Source: an uncultured Lachnospiraceae bacterium
GTDB lineage: Bacteria > Bacillota > Clostridia > Lachnospirales > Lachnospiraceae
NCBI GenBank assembly: GCA_946631935.1
Contig: CAMPAP010000125.1
Location: forward strand, 1 to 10,271
Direction: 5' to 3'
DNA: 10,271 nt
Translations under genes and position numbers: made by a program
The notes under the pieces: model-generated
The model's database searches: none
What the model was told of the DNA's origin: nothing
What the model saw: only the letters and a program-made list of their open reading frames with translations
Shown here: positions 5,118 through 10,271 of the stretch, piece by piece
Layout of the letters: each line of letters begins with the position of its first letter
Position numbering within the stretch: position 1 is the stretch's first letter

Positions 5118-7063
5118 GGATCAGACAGTTAAATGACATATTGAAAAAAGCATCCGAAAGCTATTATGCCAAGGATGAATCAATGATGAGCGACAGGGAG
5201 TATGACATGCTCTACGATGAGCTGGTCAGGCTTGAGGAAGAGACCGGAATGATCCTTGCAGGAAGCCCCACCCAGAGTGTGGGATATAAGGCTGTGGATT
5301 TTCTTCCCAAGGAAAAACATCCCTCCCCCATGCTATCTTTGGGAAAGACCAAGTCAAGGCAGGAGCTTTCTTCCTGGCTGGGAGATAAGGAAGGCGTACT
5401 TTCCTGGAAACTCGACGGTCTTACGGTTGTTCTTACTTACAGAGACGGAACCCTTTTTAAGGCCGTAACAAGAGGGGATGGAGAGACGGGCGAAGTCATC
5501 ACCCCCAATGCAAGGGCATTTGAAAATGTGCCGTTAAAGATCCCTTTTTCCGGAGAACTTGTCACAAGGGGAGAAGCGGTGATCTCTTATGAAGATTTTG
5601 AGAAGATCAATTCCCGCATCGCATCGGATGAAGAAAAATATAAAAATCCAAGGAATCTGTGCAGCGGTTCTGTCAGGCAGCTGGATCCTTCGGTTACGGC
5701 AAAAAGACATGTAAGATTTGTGGCATTTAATCTTGTGAGTGCGGAAGGTGCAGACGAAAATGTCTTAAATTCCGCCTGCGGAAGACTCGAATTTCTCGAA
5801 AGCCTCGGCTTTGAAGCGGTTTACAGGGTCAGGGTCACTTCGGATACCGTTGAAGAAAAGGTTGGAGAATTCGAAGAAAAGGTAAAGACATATAACATAC
5901 CCTCCGACGGACTTGTTCTTACATATGAGGATGTCAGATACGGAGCTTCATTGGGAAGAACCGCAAAATCTCCCAGACATTCCATAGCATTTAAATGGGC
6001 GGATGAGACGGCTCAGACAATTCTCAGGGATGTTGAATGGAGCGCCAGCCGTACGGGACTTATCAATCCCGTTGCCATATTCGATCCCGTGGATCTTGAG
6101 GGCACAACGGTAAGCAGAGCTTCCGTTCATAATATCAGCATAGTAAGACAGCTTAAACTCGGTATCGGGGACGCCATAACCGTATATAAGGCCAACATGA
6201 TCATTCCCCAGATAGCTGAGAATCTCACATGCTCAGGCAATCTGAAGATACCGGAAAAATGCCCGGTGTGCGGAGGAGATACCCGGGTAAGGGCTCTTAA
6301 TGAAGCGGAGTCTTTATATTGCATTAATCCCGCCTGCCCGGCAAAACAGATCAAATCCTTTGAGCAGTTTGTTTCAAGGGATGCTCTGAACATCGAAGGG
6401 CTCTCCGAGATGACTCTTGAAAAATTCATCGATATGGGCTTTATTACCGAATTTGATGATATTTTCCATCTTGACCGTTATAAGGACAGGATAATAAATA
6501 TGGATGGATTCGGAGAAAAGTCTTATAATAATCTTTTAGAGTCCGTTAAAAAATCATCCAGGACACTTCTTTCGAGACTTTTGTTCGGACTGGGCATACC
6601 CGGTATCGGCGTAGCCAATGCCAAGGTACTTGCCGCATATTTTGATCATGACATTGATAAGATAAAACAGGCCTCTTCCGAAGAACTTTCACAGATCGAG
6701 GGCATCGGGGATGTGATGGCCTCAGCGGTTTCGGATTATTTTAAGGATGAAGATAACTGCCGTGTGTTAAACGATCTTCTTCCGGATCTTGAAATAGAAA
6801 AGCCTGCAAATGATTCGGCACAAAATCTTAAAGGTCTTACTTTTGTCATCACCGGAAGCCTGAATACATTTGAAAACAGAAATGCCATGAAATCAGAGAT
6901 CGAAAGCAGGGGCGGAAAAGTTGCAGGATCGGTATCCTCGAAGACCACAGCCCTGATAAATAATGATTTTTCCTCATCTTCATCTAAAAACAAAACGGCG
7001 CGGGACCTTGGCATTCCCGTGATCACGGAGGAAGATTTCATAAATAATTATCTTAAGGAGTGA
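5093..7063 (+). CDS. ligA: NAD+-dependent DNA ligase, divergent motif I/IV variant
   Basis: The 656-residue protein (E. coli 671) has every LigA domain. Ia is at about 7-65 (SDREYDMLYDEL) and the nucleotidyltransferase domain at about 66-305. The OB fold (about 306-385) contains RTGLINPVA and VSRASVHN. The C4 zinc finger uses C390, C393, C410 and C415. The HhH region is about 425-570 and the BRCT domain 578-656. It seals nicks using NAD+, forming an AMP-lysine at K106 in WKLDG. Arg187/Arg195 (NPRN..SGSVRQLDP) and Lys301 (AFKW) are kept. Two usually invariant positions differ: the motif I Glu two before the lysine (E. coli E113) is Ser104, and the motif IV Lys (E. coli K290, DGVVIK) is Thr277 in SDGLVLTY. 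GEDIT reads GEVIT and the OB loop RAGDVIP reads KANMIIP. I recall similar versions in Lachnospiraceae, which suggests a working clade variant. The start overlaps rluF by 25 bases. Confidence 0.93.
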   Translation: MADEKKILRIRQLNDILKKASESYYAKDESMMSDREYDMLYDELVRLEEETGMILAGSPTQSVGYKAVDFLPKEKHPSPMLSLGKTKSRQELSSWLGDKEGVLSWKLDGLTVVLTYRDGTLFKAVTRGDGETGEVITPNARAFENVPLKIPFSGELVTRGEAVISYEDFEKINSRIASDEEKYKNPRNLCSGSVRQLDPSVTAKRHVRFVAFNLVSAEGADENVLNSACGRLEFLESLGFEAVYRVRVTSDTVEEKVGEFEEKVKTYNIPSDGLVLTYEDVRYGASLGRTAKSPRHSIAFKWADETAQTILRDVEWSASRTGLINPVAIFDPVDLEGTTVSRASVHNISIVRQLKLGIGDAITVYKANMIIPQIAENLTCSGNLKIPEKCPVCGGDTRVRALNEAESLYCINPACPAKQIKSFEQFVSRDALNIEGLSEMTLEKFIDMGFITEFDDIFHLDRYKDRIINMDGFGEKSYNNLLESVKKSSRTLLSRLLFGLGIPGIGVANAKVLAAYFDHDIDKIKQASSEELSQIEGIGDVMASAVSDYFKDEDNCRVLNDLLPDLEIEKPANDSAQNLKGLTFVITGSLNTFENRNAMKSEIESRGGKVAGSVSSKTTALINNDFSSSSSKNKTARDLGIPVITEEDFINNYLKE

Positions 7064-7068
7064 CATAA

Positions 7069-7995
7069 ATGCCTATCAAGGGTCAGAGCGAACTGCCTGC
7101 AAGGCAGATCCTCGAAAGTGAAAATATATTCGTAATGGATGAAAACCGTGCGATGCATCAGGATATCAGACCTCTTAAGGTGCTCATCCTGAACAACATG
7201 CCGGTGAAGCAGGATACCGAGCTTCAGCTTTTAAGGGCTCTTTCCAATACTCCGCTTCAGGTCGATGTGACTTTTATGATGACTTCGACCCATGTTTCAA
7301 AAAATACTTCCTCTTCGCACCTCAATAAATTCTATGTTACTTTTAACGATGTGAAGGATCAGAATTTTGACGGAATGATCATCACCGGTGCTCCTGTTGA
7401 GGATATTTCCTTTGAAGAGGTTGATTACTGGGATGAGACCGTGGAGATATTAGACTGGGCAGATACCCATGTGACAAGTATTTTCCATATCTGCTGGGGT
7501 GCCCAGGCTGGTTTTTATCACTACTACGGTATAGATAAGAGGCAGCTCCCCACTAAGCTTTTCGGAGTATTCGAGCACAGAGTGCTGAACAGAAAGATCC
7601 CTCTTGTCAGGGGATTTGATGATGTTTTCCTGGCACCTCATTCAAGACATACGGACACTCCGTCAGAAGCCCTGAAGGCATGTCCCGAACTTACTATTTT
7701 GGCTGAGTCGGAAAAAGCGGGAGTATATCTTGCAATGGCTGAAAACGGTCATAAGATCTTCGTGACGGGGCATTCCGAATATGACCGCATGACCCTTAAG
7801 AATGAGTATGACAGGGATAAGGGTAAAAGAGATGATGTGGCTCTTCCGGAGAATTATTTTCCGGGTGACGATCCGGATGCAAAGCCTCTTCTTACCTGGA
7901 GATCCCATTCGAATAATCTTTACAGCAACTGGCTGAACTATTATGTATATCAGGCTACGCCCTATGATGTTTCTGCCATCGGATCTTGGCAGTGA
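7069..7995 (+). CDS. metA: homoserine O-acetyltransferase (MetA type)
   Basis: This cytoplasmic enzyme activates L-homoserine with an acyl-CoA, the first committed step of methionine synthesis. The 308-residue length and sequence match MetA throughout. The catalytic triad falls at the standard numbers: Cys142 in HICWGAQAG, His235 and Glu237 in TGHSEYD. Residue 111 is Glu (TGAPVED). In characterised MetA proteins Glu111 selects acetyl-CoA and Gly111 selects succinyl-CoA, so despite the common 'succinyltransferase' label this should make O-acetylhomoserine. The ATG follows AAGGAG by 8 bases, and the gene starts 5 bases after the ligA stop, so it appears co-transcribed. There is no room for a SAM riboswitch or T-box directly upstream, so methionine control would need a distant promoter or post-translational regulation. 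No clear terminator follows. Confidence 0.95.
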   Translation: MPIKGQSELPARQILESENIFVMDENRAMHQDIRPLKVLILNNMPVKQDTELQLLRALSNTPLQVDVTFMMTSTHVSKNTSSSHLNKFYVTFNDVKDQNFDGMIITGAPVEDISFEEVDYWDETVEILDWADTHVTSIFHICWGAQAGFYHYYGIDKRQLPTKLFGVFEHRVLNRKIPLVRGFDDVFLAPHSRHTDTPSEALKACPELTILAESEKAGVYLAMAENGHKIFVTGHSEYDRMTLKNEYDRDKGKRDDVALPENYFPGDDPDAKPLLTWRSHSNNLYSNWLNYYVYQATPYDVSAIGSWQ

Positions 7996-8104
7996 AGGAT
8001 GCTGAAAAGAGGCGGCTGTGCTGTGGCCATAGCCATGCTTTGGTGCAGCTGCGGTGCATATGCAGTTCAGATAAGTCAAAATTCAGGTTTATGGAGGTTA
8101 CAGG
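7996..8104 (+). other. metA-MCP intergenic region with a small hairpin and a possible short frame
   Basis: This 109-base gap has no convincing promoter. A 7-bp stem with one G-U pair (GGCTGTG 8014-8020 with CATAGCC 8028-8034) has no T-run after it, so it is not a normal terminator. An ATG at 7999, three bases after the metA stop, opens a 42-codon frame to 8127 that runs into the chemoreceptor gene in another frame. Its start, MLKRGGCAVAIAMLWCSCGA, looks like a short signal peptide. No properly spaced ribosome site precedes it: AAGG abuts the ATG. Expression is doubtful. GGAGG (8093-8097) is a strong ribosome site for the chemoreceptor, 7 bases from its ATG. Confidence 0.3.
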
Positions 8105-10117
8105 ATGAAAAAAAGAAAGTCGCTTAAGAGTATCCTGCTTGGAAGGGTGCTGATCGCGGTAACGGTAATAATCGTCATTATTACCGAATTCAGCATGAAC
8201 AGACAGTCGGAACAGATCAAGGATCTTACCATGTCGCTTCTTGCCCGTGAGTCGGTTACCTATTCCCACGAGATCAACAACTGGTGGAGTCTTATCGAAG
8301 GCAGGGTACAACAGACAGCGGATGTGTGGAAAAACACTCCGGATCTTTCTTACTCTGAAGCAAGAGAAATGCTTCTTGCCCTTACCGATGCGGATCCCGA
8401 TTCGCAGGATATCTATGTTGCATACGGTAATGACATGACCTTCCTTGACGGTTCGGGCTGGATCCCGGATGAAACTTTTGATTTTACCGACAGACCCTGG
8501 TATAAGGGTGCCATAGATCAAAACGGATCCCTTTATGTATCCGATCCTTATGTGGATGCTTCCACCGGAAAAACCTGTCTTGCATGCTCTGTTCTTATCG
8601 GTGACAAGACAGTACTGAGCAGCGATATCGTCTTTGACCAGATGGCAGAGAAGATGCATTCCTTCAGTTCGAGTTCTCCCGATGTAAAGATATACATCGT
8701 TAACTCTGACAGCGGAGATGTCCTTCTGAGCACGGATGAAGCTGCTGTGGGAACAACTCTTTCCGGAGCATCAGATCCTGTTCTTAAGGGACTTAACTCG
8801 GTATATTCATCACTTGATAAAACCGTTACCTATAGTGATAATAAAGTCCAGGTGGTTAAGACTGATGCGGGTAAGATGATGTATGCCGCAACAGGCGTCG
8901 AAGGAACTTCATGGGTTGTTGTAAGTGCAACTCCTTACAGCTTCGTTATGGACAGGACCATCGCTTCCCTGAATCTCAGTCTTATCATTACCATTATCCT
9001 TCTTGCACTTCTCGGAGGTTTCCTCTTCATAACAATAAGGAAAAACCTTGATCCTGTTTCCAGCGTTACAGGCAAGATCGGAGACCTTACCGGCGGTGAT
9101 TTCACAACCAAGATCAATCCCGAAGGCAATAATGAGATCACGACTCTCAGCGAACAGCTTAACGGCTATATCGACCGTATGCGCGGCATGCTTCTTCATC
9201 TTACTGAGATCTCCGATGAAATGACTGAAAGTGCCGAAAGATGTAAGAATATCTCCACAGAACTTTCCGATTCCAATTCATCCCAGAATCAGTCCATAGA
9301 AACACTTAATCAGCATCTTACAGGACTCAATCAGTCAATAGAGGATGTAGCAGGCGGAGCAACTGAGCTTGCGGGAGTATCTTCAAATCTTGCTTCGGAT
9401 TCCGATGAAGTAAGGGAGCTTTGTTCACAGGCTGTTAAGTCTTCCGAAGAGGGAAGAAACGAGATGAGAGGAATGACAAACAGCGTTCAGATCCTCAATG
9501 ATACCATCGGACAGCTTACAGGTATCATACGTATGACTGCAGAGACCGTCGATGAGATCAAGGGCATAACCGTTACCATAGGTGATATTTCCTCACAGAC
9601 AAATCTTCTTTCCCTTAATGCTTCCATAGAGGCTGCAAGAGCAGGAGAAATGGGAAGGGGATTTGCGGTTGTAGCGGGAGAAGTTGGAGCTCTTGCCAAC
9701 CAGTCATCACAGGCAGCAACCCATATCAGCAAGCTTGTAGAGACCATCACGGAAAATATCGTTGATATCAATAAGAAGGCAGATGACTGTATGAACGATA
9801 TGGAAAAATGCCTTGAAGTTGTTAAGCGTTCCAATGATTCCTTTGATGAGATCTATGAGGATATTTCCAAGGCGACGGATGCCATTACCGGAATCGCAGA
9901 CGGCATCAGCAGGATAAATGATGTTGCTACCGGAAATGCGGCAGCTACTGAGGAACAGGCAGCAACCGTAAACCAGATCCTTGAACTCAGCGATGCCATA
10001 GTAAGGGAAAGCTCAAGAGTATCCCAGGAGACCGATAACCTTGCTAATGTATCCGAATCACTTGCCGGCTATTCCGCAGATATAGAGAAGGATCTTCAGA
10101 ATTTCAATCTTAAATAA
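8105..10117 (+). CDS. methyl-accepting chemotaxis protein with dCache sensor, probable amino-acid receptor
   Basis: The 670-residue transmembrane chemoreceptor begins with a basic N-terminus and a first helix (about 14-30). An extracytoplasmic dCache domain follows (about 35-285), then a second helix (about 289-311) and HAMP (about 312-364). The cytoplasmic signalling coiled coil runs from about 370 to 665. The conserved hairpin tip at 497-535 contains SSQTNLLSLNASIEAARAGE and GRGFAVVAGEV and binds CheA and CheW. The membrane-distal Cache lobe has Arg130, Trp132 and Tyr133 (DRPWYKGA), Tyr149 and Asp151 (DPYVDAST), and Asp174 (LSSDIVFDQ). As I recall the dCache_1AA motif, these are the residues that hold the ligand's amino and carboxyl groups, so an amino acid ligand is likely. 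There is no C-terminal pentapeptide for CheR/CheB tethering. The ATG follows GGAGG by 7 bases. A strong terminator follows. Confidence 0.96.
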   Translation: MKKRKSLKSILLGRVLIAVTVIIVIITEFSMNRQSEQIKDLTMSLLARESVTYSHEINNWWSLIEGRVQQTADVWKNTPDLSYSEAREMLLALTDADPDSQDIYVAYGNDMTFLDGSGWIPDETFDFTDRPWYKGAIDQNGSLYVSDPYVDASTGKTCLACSVLIGDKTVLSSDIVFDQMAEKMHSFSSSSPDVKIYIVNSDSGDVLLSTDEAAVGTTLSGASDPVLKGLNSVYSSLDKTVTYSDNKVQVVKTDAGKMMYAATGVEGTSWVVVSATPYSFVMDRTIASLNLSLIITIILLALLGGFLFITIRKNLDPVSSVTGKIGDLTGGDFTTKINPEGNNEITTLSEQLNGYIDRMRGMLLHLTEISDEMTESAERCKNISTELSDSNSSQNQSIETLNQHLTGLNQSIEDVAGGATELAGVSSNLASDSDEVRELCSQAVKSSEEGRNEMRGMTNSVQILNDTIGQLTGIIRMTAETVDEIKGITVTIGDISSQTNLLSLNASIEAARAGEMGRGFAVVAGEVGALANQSSQAATHISKLVETITENIVDINKKADDCMNDMEKCLEVVKRSNDSFDEIYEDISKATDAITGIADGISRINDVATGNAAATEEQAATVNQILELSDAIVRESSRVSQETDNLANVSESLAGYSADIEKDLQNFNLK

Positions 10118-10127
10118 AAACAATTTT

Positions 10128-10180
10128 AAAACCGCAGCTTCGGATCATTAACTAACCGGGCTGCGGTTTTGATTTTTTTA
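10128..10180 (+). terminator. strong intrinsic terminator after the chemoreceptor gene, probably bidirectional
   Basis: AAAACCGCAGC (10128-10138) pairs perfectly over 11 bp with GCTGCGGTTTT (10160-10170), and CGG/CCG (10141-10143, 10156-10158) can add inner pairs. A run of seven T follows at 10173-10179. On the minus strand the hairpin is followed by TTTT, AAAATTG and TTTTT, so it may also end the convergent gene at 10199-10271. Confidence 0.88.
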
Positions 10181-10198
10181 TTTAGCCTTTTTGTTTTC

Positions 10199-10271
10199 TT
10201 AATCTTTTATCTTATCTTCAGGCAGGAATTTTTTTAATGCAGCTTCAAGATCCGCACCAAGTACCGGCTTG
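10199..10271 (-). CDS. C-terminal end of a probable receiver-domain protein, 5' end outside window
   Basis: Only the last 23 codons and the TAA stop lie in the window. They read KPVLGADLEAALKKFLPEDK and then IKD. A Lys-Pro followed by a hydrophobic residue, then an amphipathic helix ending in FLP or YLP, is the usual end of a response-regulator receiver domain; the Lys is the conserved signalling lysine. Because nothing but a few residues follows, the receiver would be the last domain, as in many hybrid histidine kinases. The identification rests on very little sequence. The gene converges on the chemoreceptor with the shared terminator between them. Confidence 0.55.
   Translation of the reverse strand, partial: KPVLGADLEAALKKFLPEDKIKD

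Noticed and set aside
7996..8060. Hairpin 8014-8034 and palindromes GCAGCTGC and GCATATGC as a metA terminator or operator
   Set aside because: The stem is short with no T-run, and the palindromes are only 8 bases in CG-balanced sequence, so chance is a sufficient explanation.
8040..8104. Flagellar (sigma-28-type) or housekeeping promoter for the chemoreceptor
   Set aside because: No TAAA...GCCGATAA-like pair and no properly spaced TTGACA/TATAAT pair could be found.
7955..8659. Long minus-strand open frame (234 codons) opposite the chemoreceptor start
   Set aside because: It lies opposite a clear dCache chemoreceptor gene with strong motifs and ribosome site. The translation shows no recognisable domain and no ribosome site supports it.
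1..10271. CRISPR arrays, insertion sequences, tRNA or rRNA genes, prophage or toxin-antitoxin modules
   Set aside because: I saw no regularly spaced direct repeats, transposase motifs, terminal inverted repeats or RNA gene consensus anywhere in the window.

Overview
The window looks like chromosomal DNA from an anaerobic Firmicute, most likely a Lachnospiraceae (Butyrivibrio/Roseburia-like) bacterium. This is inferred from moderate GC, frequent AGG/AGA/ATA codons, strong GGAG-type ribosome binding sites, some GTG/TTG starts, an acetyl-type MetA, a clostridial RNase H lacking a viroplasmin domain, and a divergent LigA of a kind I associate with that family. No genus can be fixed from the sequence alone. 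There are no rRNA, tRNA, CRISPR or insertion sequence signals.

Layout. Positions 2-721 (+) hold the C-terminal part of a HAMP-GGDEF signalling protein whose signature reads DGGEF. It converges, with one base between stop codons, on a MATE-family exporter (723-2069, -). Positions 2070-2337 contain promoter-like elements for both directions and a 27-codon remnant of a histidine phosphatase (2168-2251, +), so a gene appears to have been lost here. A 495-residue polytopic protein resembling DUF6056 follows (2338-3825, -). Positions 3826-3930 form a compact divergent promoter region with overlapping -10 boxes and three T-tracts.

From there a tight + strand cluster runs rnhA-like (3931-4416), rluF-like (4398-5117), ligA (5093-7063) and metA (7069-7995). 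Two reading-frame overlaps and a 5-base gap suggest one operon. RNase HI and DNA ligase act together in removing RNA from DNA and sealing the nick. RluF modifies 23S rRNA and MetA starts methionine synthesis, so the operon mixes nucleic-acid maintenance with metabolism. After 109 bases comes a chemoreceptor with a dCache sensor (8105-10117, +), ended by a strong hairpin terminator (10128-10180). The window closes with the last 23 codons of a convergent gene (10199-10271, -) that looks like the end of a receiver domain.

No convincing new multi-gene system is visible. The items most worth a second look are the LigA with replaced residues in nucleotidyltransferase motifs I and IV, the degenerate GGDEF signature, the histidine phosphatase remnant, a terminator-like hairpin antisense inside the MATE gene, and a chemoreceptor carrying what looks like a complete amino-acid-binding dCache motif.
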